NCBI RefSeq assembly: GCF_037975245.1
Contig: NC_092564.1
Span: forward strand, 26,159,484 to 26,223,483
Direction of reading: 5' to 3'
DNA from: Apostichopus japonicus
Taxonomy: Eukaryota; Echinodermata; Holothuroidea; Aspidochirotida; Stichopodidae
DNA length: 64,000 bases
The position numbers and the translations under genes are program-made. Under the pieces are notes generated by a model. That model worked only from the letters and a program-made list of their open reading frames with translations, did not search any database and was not told where the DNA came from. Position 1 is the first letter of the stretch. Each line of letters opens with the position of its first letter. Positions 36,316 through 49,500 of this stretch are shown here, one piece after another.

Positions 36316-39300
36316 GTATATCAGGAATAAACCTAATGTCAATGCTTCTGTCTTTGGGTTATCTTCCCGTTTGTATTAAGTCGGATGGTTTGGTGCACTT
36401 GGTTTAATCCCATATTACCGTTGGTAGCATTTGTGCGAAACAGCCTACAGTAGCTGATACTGTGAGTGTGACATTTGCCAAGTATTTAGTATAAGTTAGG
36501 TTAAGTTGGCTCGCAGAGTATGTCACACAATATGTTTGGACACTTGGAGAGATACTACAGGAATAAAGATGTCGGAAGAAAGCATCCTGGTGCATGCTTT
36601 ATTCAATTTCTCCATGATTTTTAACTAAAACCAGGTCAGCTGTATAGACCCCAACTATAGCAAGCTATCATGGAAAATTTCTTGAGATTATGTAATCAAC
36701 CTGCTTTGGTCATAAAGTGACCTCCTTTAACCAGTTAGTCTGCATTGCCTGCCACATATTTTTTCTTGTATGAGGGTCTTTGTGTTACCGCTGTATGATT
36801 AACTTCACTGTAGACATAGGCTAAACAGACTTGTCAACCTGTTTGACCCCAAAATAGGGAGAATAACATTTTTCAGGGCCAAAAAATAGGGAGAACAAGG
36901 GGAAAATAGGGAGGTTGGTAATTTTCACTCCTAAATACTCCTAAATAAGTTTAGTCTACTTATGCAATACAGTGAGAGAATCATCCAATCAGTGTTTCTT
37001 TTTGTAGTTTACAGCAGCTCGCTTCGCTTTCTTCAGGGTTTCTTTAGTAAGTTTCCATTTGAAACAGGGAACAGTGGACTCTGGGTACTGTGACTTCATG
37101 GCTAGTATGCTAGATAGAGTCCCATCAAGCTTGGGATTTGACCCACTGTCTTGTTCTTGCAAACTACACTGAATAGCCTTTCCTGTTCAGCGATACTGTG
37201 GGGAATTACTAATCGTAGGACTAATTGTTGGCTATTCTCAGAAATGTCGCAAGTGTACAGTAGAACATAGAAAAACCAGGAGAATAGAATATGAGGCTGG
37301 GAGATTCGGGTAAAATCCGGGAGTCTCCCGGTAAAACCAGGAGAGTTGACAGGTGTGCATAAACATATTTCCACACAGTGTTTACACAAAGAAAAGAGCC
37401 TAGTGGTGTTAAGAAGCTATGCAGGCTAATTGTAAAGCCTGAGGTCGATTTACAACCGTGGCAGGTCGATTATGTAATCACAAAACTTTCCTAGCTATAG
37501 GGTGATATAATGTGAGCCAATAAAGCAGATTTTTAATAGCCTATTCTGTTCACCTTAGCGTGGTAGAACTTTATGATTTCTATGACTGGTATAATATGCT
37601 GCGGCTACTTGGGTTTTAAACAGGGGAGCCCCTTTACTGTATATCTCAAAATTTATCCTTATCAATTTTCAAGTTGTATAGGTTCAAGGTAGGTACAATT
37701 TATGGTGGCCTCTATGTAGTGTATATTGTAAGCTTTGAGACTACTGTATCTGCTTGGGGACCTCCTTCCCTCTCCCAACCCCCTCCCCCCCCCCTACAAA
37801 TTAAGGATGTAAAGCTTGGTGAAGTAAATGACATATTATCCAGAGTTGCCAGAGCTTTTTTTAGTCTTGGCCAAGCAAACGTCTTCTTGCTCATTTTACA
37901 GAATATCATTTCAATATCATAGTCAGTGTTTAGTGATTGGATGCTCACAGATGTGTTGAGTTTTTAGACAAAATGTTTCAATGTTTAGTTTTCTACTTCT
38001 TCTCAGGTCAGTGTGTGACTGATCATATGAAAGGCAAGAAACATCGCAGAAAGAAGTATTTTTGTTGGTAATTTACGAAGGACCAATTCAGAGTTAGAAC
38101 TCATGGGACATTTCAATAAATTTGGACCCACATCAAGGATAATCATCGATAAGGAAAAGGTAACTTTATTTATAATGGTGGCTTTTGTTATTTTAGCAGA
38201 AAGTGCAGTCCCTACACCTCTGCAAAGTTCTGTAATTTTTGGACAGCAAATAGTTCACGTTGTTTCAAGGAAAAAGGCATACCGTCTTTCATTGACAAAA
38301 TGTGACAAAAATATTTCTTCCTCAAACATCATTCAGGAAAAAATCAGGGATTAATTTAATGTTTAAATATTGTGTAATAGTTATTGAAGTCTCTGAATTT
38401 TGTCTTATTACAAATTTACTATTGTTCCTTGTGTGTAAAACTGCTATTCATCTTTGCATTTGATAGCATTGTGTCATATTGTACACTTTGCAATGCAATA
38501 CTGTATAAATTATCTCCTTTTCATTTATGTTTATTGTTTACCAATACTTTCTGATCACGATCCTTCAATACCTATGTCTTGTTGTTAAGTTTTTCATTTA
38601 TTTGGGGTGAATGGGGGTTGCTTGAAAATGTTTCAGAAATATATATATCATTCACCAAAAGTGATTAGCATGGCCGATTTGCCTAAGTTTTGCAACATTT
38701 ACGATTATTTGCCATGCACGGCAAGTCATCTGCAATAATAAGTGATGATTTCCTCACAGGAAATTCATTTAAAGGAAGTTTAAATAGCAAGTTAAGGCAC
38801 TTTCATTGAAGCTATACAACAAAAGGAGGGGATAATAAATTAATTCTGATAACATCACTGACTGAATGTTAGCCAGTTGTGGAAAAGGTTCAAAAGTAAG
38901 CACAAATTCAGTCCATCCATGGATGGACTGAATTTGTGCTTACTTTTGAGCCTTTTCTTGTCATGCTCAATTTCCATTCACTTAATTCTTGAATTTATAA
39001 GGTAATATGATGGAATTGTCTTCAGAAGGACTTACTTCTCTTCTGTAATTTGAAAATGTGGAAATTTTGGATATTTCTACTGCAGATATAATCACTCAAC
39101 ATACACAGTTTGCTGGAACTAGTTACCTCAAGACCAGAAAACAAAACATAAAACAAACCTCCCCCTAAAGAAGATATATACATATATAACCAATGTGGTA
39201 GACCAATGTGCAGAACTGTTGGATTTGTGCTCTGTTATATCTTGGATTTTCATAAGCTTTACTTAACTCTTTGTGGATAAATCATACTTTTTGAGCAGTT

Positions 39301-42300
39301 TTGAGCTTACTGTGGGCCTCAGTTTGGACATTTGTTTTTATCTTTGCTGGAAGGCTTGGATGTTTTTGGATTCAATTTGTGTGAAAATTCAACTGTATAT
39401 GAGCATGTCCATTTACCATACCAGTTATGCTACAACTTAGCCTAATGTTATAGCTCATCATGTGAACCTATCACCATTTGCACCAATTCATACTGTATTT
39501 CAACTTGAGATTTATTGCAAATTTATTTGTGCTAGTGTGCTTTGGTGTGAATTAGGATTCTGCCTTTTCCATCTGACGAGGCCCATTTCCTTGTACTCTT
39601 TTTGACATGGCAGCTTCAAGAAGAGGTTGTTTAGGTAGGTGTGAAGATAGAATAAGTGCAAGTGATAAGGCTGTTTTGTGTGACATCTGTAAACTTTGGT
39701 TTCACAAAGACTGTGAGGGACTAAATGAGGAGCTGTATGCAGCACTTAATAAATTTGGCCATAAAGGATCACAGGATATTCCATGGCAATGCAAGATATG
39801 TAAGAGGTATGCATCGGGCTTGAAGCAAAAGCAAGATAAGATGGAAGCAAAAATATTAGATAGACAAAGACGGAGAAAAAGAGTTGTCATTAATAACCTC
39901 ATCAAGGATGAAGTTTCTGACGCAGAAGTTAAAGCTAATGTGGAGCAGCTTTTTCAAAAGTTTGATGTACTGTAAGCCCATCAGAAATTGTACTTGTGGA
40001 ACGATTGAAGGACAGAAGATTTCTTAGCGTTGAATTACAACATGGTGAGGTTCGATCCAAGTTACTCAAACAGGCAAAAGAACTCAGAAATTACCCTGAT
40101 TATATGAACGTCTACATCAGACCTGATTTAACTTTCCTTCAGAGGAAAGAAGGGAAGCAGTTGAGAGAGGAAACGCAGTCAAGAATGAGGAATGGTTAAC
40201 AAATTTAAGGATCATTGGGGGCAAAATTATTCAAGTGTTGGCCCCCAATACCCCGCCACAGGAGTAATTTGGGATTCAGATGTAAATAGTGTAAATAGGA
40301 ATTTTAGTTTTGTTCATGAAAAATTTAAGAAAACACCAGTTAGCAAGGACAATATAACTCTACAGGTGGATAAACTTAAAGTGTTTTATGTTAATGCGCG
40401 TAACATTGTTAACAAGATGTCTCTGTTGGAGGCATATATAAGTGAGCTGGAACCAGACATTGTTGGTATTAGTGAGTCATGGGTTAATGAATCAATTTTG
40501 GAAAGTGAACTAGATATTTCTGGATTCACTGCTTATGTTGTGAACAGAAACCCTCTTAGAGCTTCAAGAGGTGGTGGTGTTATTTTATATGTGAAAAATG
40601 ATTTATCTCATGAACTTGTTACCTCTTTTGATCCTACACATGAGTCTGAAAGTGTGTGGTGCAAAATAAAAACAAAACAACATAGTGAGGTGTTGATCGC
40701 TGTGTGTTATGATAGTACAAGCAATACGATTGAAGATAGTGACAAACTTTATAATGTGATAAAATGTGCTTCAAAAGAGCATCGAAAGGGGAATTGACTG
40801 GTCAACGTTAACAGCCAACAGCGAGGGTCAAGCTTTACTTGATCTTTTTCAAGACCTTTATCTCACTCAACATGTTTTTGTACCAACAAGAGGTGACTCT
40901 ATACTGGATTTGGTTTTCAGTTCTGAACCTGGGATGGTAGAAGATGTTAATGTTATGGAACGATTTGGAACTAGTGATCGCAATATAGTCACGTTTGAGC
41001 TTATTGTTCAAGTGAATGTCAAAAAGGTGATTAACAAGTTCCGAGACTTTAGAAAGGCTGGTTATGATGGGATGAGAAGATATCTGCAAAGTATTGATTG
41101 GAATAAGTTATTTGATGGTCTGAATACTGTTGACATGTGGCACCATTTCAAGATTATTTTGAATAAGGCAATGGATGACTTTGTTCCCTGGAGTCAGAGA
41201 AAAAGAAGTAAAAAGCCTATTTGGATGGATTACAGTACAAGGCTTTTCAAGCACGCAAGAGAAAGTACAAGAAATGGAAACTATTCAGAATGTTACAAAC
41301 AAAGACAGCAGAGTCAGAATATAAGAAAGCTCTTAATGAAGCTACAACAGAATTAAGAAGGTCTAAAAGACAGTTTGAAAGAAAGCTCGGCGATAAGATT
41401 AAAGAAGATACAAAGTCATTCTATTCCTTTGTACGTTCAAAATTCAAACTTGGAATTTGCCATTCAAGCTTGGAACCCGTATTTAAAAGGTGATATAGAT
41501 TATCTGGAAAAAGTACAGAGAAGATTTACAAGGATGATACCTGTTTTGCAGCATTTGCCGTACATTGAAAGACTTTCTGCTCTAAATCTCACTACATTAT
41601 CCACCAGAAGACTAAGAGGATATTAATTGAAGCTTTTAAAATTATGAAAGGTTTCGTAAAAGCTAGCCCTCAATTATGGTTTGAATTTAGCAACATCTCT
41701 TTTACTAAAGGCCATTCAATGAAACTGTGCGCAAAATATTCAAAATTGAATGTACGCAGACATTTTTTTCCGGTCAGGGTTGTATCTGAATGGAACGCCC
41801 TTCCACAGTCTGCCATTGATGCTACCAGTATTAATCAGTTCAAGGGACTTTTGGACAGACATCTGCAATGTAGGGTAGTTACAAGAGCTGTGCTCTCTCT
41901 CCCTTCTTAATCCCACACTACATCTGTCTAGTGATGAGGTGTGGGATACAGGTGAATACAGGTGGATACAGGTGAATATACAAACTTTGTGATCCCAACA
42001 AACACAGCTTACAAGAACATTAGAGATACACTTCTCAATAGCAAGTGCAATTTATGTTTCAAGATGTTTTCGGTGTGCAACGAGTGTAATTTTTAAACAT
42101 TATTTTAACATCTGGAGTTAATGGAGGTGAAAGGTTTGTTTAAATATAATTGATAACGGTATGCCTCACAGTTTCTCCTTTCGTTTCTCAACACTCTCGC
42201 AGTCTGCCTATGCAATCGTCGAATTCGGGGAGAAGCAATCAGCAGCCAATGCCGTGGAGGAAGAGAAGCAAACGATGAACGGACTGCACATAGTGGTACG

Positions 42301-45300
42301 GCCAAGAGAAGTCCGAGAGTTTGTGTCCAGCGGCATCACACAGAGGAATGCTGCCTTGGAGGGCAAGAAGAAGAAAGAAGACAACCTGAGACTGGAGACT
42401 CAGATGTTAATGGCAGAACTAGTGCAGAAAAAGACAGTAAGACACAAGTCTCCCTCACAGTCGATAGAAAAAGTAGTTTACTGAAACCTGCTGATAGAAC
42501 TTCACAGAGATGTTGTTTTAAAAGTTGATAGAAATGTGTTTATTTTATACTGTCATAGGGTGAAACTGTTTTATACAGGCCGGTTATTCAAAGTTGTGTC
42601 CAGTTTTAATGTTGCCAAAAGTTTGGGGGAGGTGGGGGTCACCATAAAATTTGGAAGAAAAGAGTGGGATACCTCCCAATAGACCAGGCCACAATATGCC
42701 CCTCCCCCACTGGGGGGAGGGGTCGGGGGTGGTAGATAAGATGATGAAGGTATCGTGTGAAGAATTGGTTTCAACAAGCAGAAGAGTTTGAATACCGTTG
42801 TTCTATTAAGGATTCTCTCATGAATGGCAATGCTATTGTTTCAGTCTTTTGTGTAGATGTGAATGTTTTGTTGTTTTTATCGCACTTTATTTAGCAGGTG
42901 TTGTTTTGTTTTCTTTGTTTTTCATTATGTTTTGTTTGGTCAAAAAAGTTTTCAGGAAAGAGCAACATCTGGATCTATAGTGTATTCTGAGTAAAAAAGT
43001 TGACCTGTGAAACATTAAATATTTAACAAGCCTTGACTGGACTGTCTTTCTTACTGTGCTATATATGCTAGGTATTAGAGCTGAAAGTGCTAATAGTCTT
43101 GTCTCTCTCATACTATAGATCGACGAGCAACTTTTTGCTCTCTCTGAAAACATCAGTTTGTCACCATCAAGCCTCCAGATACGCTATTTGATTTGCCATC
43201 TACTTCAGGAAGTGTTCTCAGAGTTTTTTGCCGATTGCATAGTATTTCCGTATGGGTCCTCAGTCAATGGCTGTGGTGGGAATGGTTCCGATCTTGACAT
43301 TTTTCTCAGCTTAAATTGGAGTGATGAATCCTGGATGTATCCATTTGCTTCCTTGAAACAGCATGAAGTAAGTATCATGCTAGTATTGTAGATTATAGGG
43401 AGTACCATGCTATTATTATCCAATTGCTATACATGCAATGATATTTTAGTCAGTTGGCTGTTGCAGACTATTAATGCTGTATCAGTATAGCAATGGTTGC
43501 CATGGAAATGCATGGTGTGGAAAATTGACAAGTACTAGAAGGTTCATAAATAGTGATGGAGGTATAGTTGGTGAGGGGGCAGTGACCCAAACCATTCACT
43601 GTAGTTATTATCCAGCATTTTTGGACACCCTCATCTGAACTTTGGTATGGCCCATGCTAATTTGGTAGGATCCATGCTAATTAGCTTGACCTTACAGTGA
43701 CCTAGTATAAAAGTTGATGTCACATGGCAGCAATCTCTCTCTCATACCTGCTGCCATACAGATTAGACCTCCATGCTTTACTACCCTGTGTTGTAATTTC
43801 ATAGGCATGCATGCTTCTTGTGCTTTTACTATAGCCTAGCTTAGTAGCTGTTTGTCACATGATCAAGTATCATTAGTTTACTTATTTCTGCTCTGTCTCT
43901 TATATTGCTCTGTGTGGCAGCTTTAAGGGAAATTGCTGACTGGTCTGGTCTTACAGCTTAGTCTGTGCAAGTGAGAAAAAAAAAACTAAACGTGGGATGA
44001 ACTTGACACTAGGGCTGTGAGTTTTCGTTTTAAGACCTAAACGACCGATTTTTCGTTTGTTTAAACATTCGCAGAAATCGGCAAAATGTCGAAACACAAA
44101 GATCCGTCAACCAAAGTGCTGTTACTTTATTTTTAAAGCTTAATTATCATCAGTCTGTTTTACCCAAGTTATAAGTGCAATAAAAAAAACAATACCTTCT
44201 TTTCATATACATCCAGATTGTTCATTAAGTTATGTATCTTTCCATAACAACTCCCTGATTATACGATGGTATACATTTCTGTAAGCAACTTTCTACGTGG
44301 TGTCTACGCCGTGTCTAGGCGGCTTAGGGCTTCGCTCTAGTGCCCCTGAATAGGGATTATATGTGCGTAAAGACGTACAATCTCGTATAATCTGTAAACG
44401 TAGGGTGTTCGCAGCCGTGTTACATAGCAGAGCTTCTATGGGTTAGAATAAACTATGATGAAGAAAAGAGTCGGTAAACTCAGTATCGCACCAAGCCCAA
44501 TTAATGACTTTCCAAAATATTCAACCACAGAGTTAGCATATACTTAAGCCGAAGGCGTTGTGGTCAAGTGGTTAAGGCAGTGGACTTGTGATCTAAGGAT
44601 TACAGGTTCGAGCCCTGGCCAGATCATTGCGTTGTGTCCTTGGGCAAGGCGCTTTATCTCCATTGCCTCTCTTCACCCAGGTGTATAAATGGGGACCTGA
44701 GAGGTAACTTGTAAATATAGTTGCGTGCGCCGGTTTGTGGCTGCACCCTATGGGAAGTCCCCCGGGGGACACGTGGTTGTGGTACACTGTGGTGCCCCAG
44801 GAGAGATTGATTGAATTGTGCAGACTTTGGTGTGTGGGTGTGACAAGTTACCAATGACCAGGGGTTAATAATAATCAGCGCACTGAGACTTAAGTGTGTA
44901 TTTGCGCTTTATAAGAACTGTGTATTATTATTATTATTATGATTAAGCCGATAAGAATAAGAGTAACAAAGAACTGATGGTAGTTGTATCATGTGATAGA
45001 GTTCTCTCACTTTTAATTATACCTGTCCAATGTTAGAAAATCTGCTTCGCATGAATTTCAAATTTGCATATTTTGTGACAATGGATAGACAAAATGTGGA
45101 TTACAATGAATTTTACTATTGTTTTATCAATAGTAGATTAGGATGTTCTTTCTCTTGTGTAGAAGCTTTGCTGTACGATCATTTAATTTATTGCTTTTAT
45201 TATTTAATATTTTATTTTATTTAATCTTAATTTTATTTACTTTGAGTGCATCCCCCCCTTCCACCAATCATGCCGTTTTTGTTCCATCCACAGCAAGTTC

Positions 45301-46541
45301 AAGAAACCTTATCAGCAGCATCATCATCATCACGAGATGCAGATGGAGCATTAGATGGGGCCAACCCAACTACCGCATCCGATGGCTCTGATATGGAGGA
45401 GGATACTCTTGATCCCGATCAGGCTCCGGAGAAGGAATGTTTGGAATTTGTTGCCCAAACCATCCAAAAGTGTGTACCTAGCTGCCATAAGGTGCAGACC
45501 ATTGCCTCTGCTAGGAAACCTGTCATCAAGTTTGTTCACAAAGATTCAGGACTGCACTGTGATATCATTTTGAATAACAGGTGATTGATCCTGTGTTAAC
45601 TTTTAGGTTGAATGATTTACATTTGTTGTATAAAGTACCCTATGTCTTCTGTGGAGATCAAAAAGTCATTTAAAGTCAACAGAGGTCAACATTTAATAAC
45701 CTTGAAAATACTGTAACTCCAAGTAATGGTTAGATGAAGTTCATAGTTTGTATGTGGATCCATCTTGATGAGCACAAGAAATGTGTTGTTTCTGTTAAGG
45801 TCAAAGGTCATTTATGGTCAACAGGTCAGAGTATAAAACAGTCTAAACATAATAACTCCTTCCAAATAGTAGTGAAGTAGGTTTCATATCTACCAACGCT
45901 TTCTAGTCACTTCGCCCAACAACCATTTCGCCCAACTGCCATTTCGCCCAACCAGCCTGGTCATTTCGCCCAACCAGCCTGGTCATTTCGCCCAACCAGC
46001 CTGGTCATTTCGCCCAACCAGCCTGGTCATTTCGCCCAACCAGCATGGTCATTTCACCCAACCGTGTTGGTCATTTCGCCCATCCTTATTTTTACTAATA
46101 ATTAGTCAGAATAATATTACTTTTTCTATCCACTAGTTCAATTTGATTTATTTTGGGTTAGGTTACTTCGCAATAGGTAAATAAAGTGAGGTCCACTCGA
46201 TATCGATCGGAGTCTGAGCAGTTATTTCGGGTATAATGGGAGGATTACACTACTTCAGGCGTTTACGCATACAATGGAAGTTATATTATTATACAAACAA
46301 AGGGGAATCGGTGTGGAATAATATAACCGTTTCTATTTCACTAGTTCAATTTGATTTATTTTGGGTTATATTATTGGAAGTTATATTATATATTATTATT
46401 GGGAAGTTATATTATTATACAAACAAAGGGGAATCGGTGTGGAATAATATATCCGTTTCTATTTCACTAGTTCAATTTTTGGTTCCTTGCTTTTTGCAAA
46501 GCAAGGAACCTATGCGTTCAACTTGGCGTGTGTGTGTGTGT

Positions 46542-46582
<41 letters not shown>

Positions 46583-49500
46583 ACGCTTGGCTTGTGTACA
46601 CGATATCTCAATAAGGAAATGATGTATCATGATCAAACTTGGTGGATGGATAGCCCATAGTAAGAGGAAGATCCCTATTGTTTTTGGTGCCCGCAAAGGT
46701 CACCAAAGGTCAGTTAGATGCCAAAAACCAATATATTAAAAACAGCAATAACTCCCATTGACAGGGTTCGACATGGTTGATATTTTGGGAGTAGTTGTAA
46801 ATGGGGTAAGGGATTGTTTCGAAACATAACGGTAATGTGATCGAAGGTCAACAAAGGTCAAATAATGATAAAAAACTAGTATTTTTGCGATAACTTGAGA
46901 ACGAAATGTCCGTTAGGGTTGGGAGTTGCTTCAATGTTATCCAATTGTCGACCCGCATCTGGGTGACCTTTGACCTCAATTTGACCTCTGGTGACCTTTA
47001 CGTGTTTTTGTGGATTTTTACAGTTTTGATGCTATTTTCAGATGTCAAAGGTACCTTCTGATCATAAATGTCAATAGGTTGACCCCGTGTGACCTTTATG
47101 AGCGAAGTTATATGGGGTCAAAGTTTTTCGGTCGGAGTTAGGATGGTTGTACAGACTTGTCGTTTTGTTTTTTGGAATCGGGAGATTAAACTACATCTGA
47201 AACCAAGGTCAAAAGGTCAAAGGTCACATTAGAAAAAATGTGCTTATTTTGGGAGGAAACGAGCAAAAAAGAAAATGTTTGGTTTTGATGCTAGATTTGG
47301 ATATCAAAGGTACCTTCCGATCAAAAATGTCAATTGGTTGACACCCGTGTGACCTTTGTGTGCGAAGTTATACGAGGTCAAAGTTAATTTTCAGACATTT
47401 AATGCAACAACTCCCAGTTCCAAGGTGTGACATGGTTGATATTTTTGGACAAGTTGCAAATGGTATAGGGGTATATTTTCAAACTTAACGGTCATGTGAT
47501 CCGAGGTCACCAAAGGTCAATTAATGTTAAAAAACTAGTATTTTGGGGGTAGAAAATGGGCAAAGAAAAAAATGTTTGAATTGGTATAGTTTGATGCTCT
47601 ATTAAGGTCTCATCAATCAAAAATGTCAATAAGTTGACCCAAGGTGACCTTTGTATGTTAAGTACTATGAGGTCAAAGTTAATTTTCAGACATTTAGTGT
47701 AATAACTCCCAGTGCCAAGATGTTACACAGTTGATATTTTGAGACAAGTTGCAAATGGTATAGGGGAATATTTTCAAACATAAGGGTCATGTGATCCGAG
47801 GTCACCAAAGGTCAATTAATGATAAAAAACTAGTATTTTTGCGATAACTTGAGAACAAATTGTCCGTTAGGGTTGGGAGTTGCTTCAATGTAATCCAATT
47901 GTCGACCCGCATCTGGGTGACCCTTGACCTTAATTTGACCTCTGGTGACCTTTTCGTGTTTTGTGGATTTTTACAGTTTCGATGCTATTTTCAGATGTTA
48001 AAGGTACCTTCTGATCATAAATGTCAATGGGTTGACCCCCGTGTGACCTTCGTGTGTGAAGTTATATGAGGTCAAAGTTAATTTTCAGACATTTAATGCA
48101 ATAACTCCCAGTTCCAAGGTGTGACAAGGTTGATATTTTTGGAGTAGTTGCAAATGGTATAGGGGTATATTTTCAAACATAACGGTCATGTGATACAAGG
48201 TCACCAAAGGTCTATTAATGATAAAAAAGTAGTATTTTTGCGATAACTTGAGAATGAATTGTCAGTTAGAGTTGGGAGTTGCTTCAATGTAATCCAATTG
48301 TCGACCCGCAACTGGGTGACCCTTGACCTCAATTTGACCTCTGGTGACCTTTTCGTGTTTTGGGGATTTTTACAGTTTCGATGCTATTTTCAGATGTTAA
48401 AGGTACCTTCTGATCATAAATGTCAATTGGTTGACACCCGTGTGACCTTCGTGTGCAAAGTTATATGAGGTCAAAGTTAATTTTCAGACATTTAATGCAA
48501 TAACTCCCAGTGCCAAGGTGTGACAAGGTTGATTTTTTGGACAAGTTGCAAATGGTATATAGGGGAATATTTTCAAACTTAACGGTCATGTGATCCAACG
48601 TCACCAAAGGTCAGCTAATGTTAAAAAAGTAGTATTTTGGGGGGAGAAAATGGGCAAAGAAAAAATGTTTAAATTTTTACAGTCATGCTCTATTTAGGTC
48701 TCACCGATCAAAAATGTCAATTGGTTGACCTCCGGATGACCTTTGTGTGTGAAGTTATGTACATATACAAGTTCAAAGTTAATTTTTAGACATTTAATGC
48801 AATTAAATCTCAATGCCAAGGTGTGACATGGTTGATATTTTGGAACAAGTTGTGAATTGGGTGGTGGAACATTTTGAAACTTAAAGGTCATGTCATCTGA
48901 GGTCAGCAATGTTATCATATCTGTTGACACGCTTGTAGGTCTCTTATATTTCTTACATTTTCGACGCCATATTTAGATCTCAAAAGTGACTTTTGATCAA
49001 AAATCCGATCACATTTTGTGATCACAAAAGTGTTGGCTATAGTGTTGGTTACTTTATGGGAACATGTAGGACCACAATTACTTGGACTATTTGAGCCCAA
49101 TCTTGCTTGATAATATTATGTGTATTGCCATATACCCCAAGCAAGGAACCACAGTGCCCTTGGGCTCTTGTTTTTTTAACCAAGACTTCAAGTTTCCTTA
49201 ATACTCGGTTTGTATCCCATAACGTTAACAATTCCCGAACGTTTACTATCAAACCTAACCCCTAAAGCACTGATCCATCCTCAAGATTTCCTTAATATTC
49301 GGTTCGTAGCCTGTAACGTTAAAAATTCCCGAACGTTTCCTTACTAAAGTTATACAAAGTAAAGGACTTCAAATTTCCTTAATGTTCCTTAATATTCGAA
49401 TGTTTACTATCAAACCTAACCCCTAACACACTGATCCATCCTCGGTTCGTATCCTGTAACGTTAACAATTCCCGAATGTTTCCTTTTGAAGTATCATATT

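Larger units (their letters stand above)
39600..42000 (+). mobile_element. CR1/L2-like LINE, defective (RT core deleted)
   Basis: Order of parts: ORF1 with a PHD-like zinc motif, apurinic-type endonuclease, then the thumb/C-terminal end of the reverse transcriptase. The polymerase fingers and palm are missing. The extreme 3' end carries short GGATACAGGTGAATACAGGT-type repeats at about 41942-41980. It lies inside intron 2 of the TUT1-like gene on the same strand. Frameshifts and small deletions show it is dead. Confidence 0.88.
38160..42202 (+). other. TUT1-like intron 2
   Basis: About 4 kb. It contains a 76-bp palindrome (38882-38957) and the CR1/L2-like LINE (about 39600-42000), inserted in the same orientation as the gene. 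Confidence 0.7.

Noticed and set aside
36240-38071. A separate two-exon gene for a 46-residue single-zinc-finger microprotein with its own AATAAA at 38115
   Set aside because: The same exon continues in the next frame as the RRM of the TUT1-like protein, and human TUT1 has this exact finger-RRM order, so the finger is most simply the N-terminus of TUT1. The AATAAA lies within RRM codons (AAT AAA TTT). A short isoform stays possible and is noted under findings.
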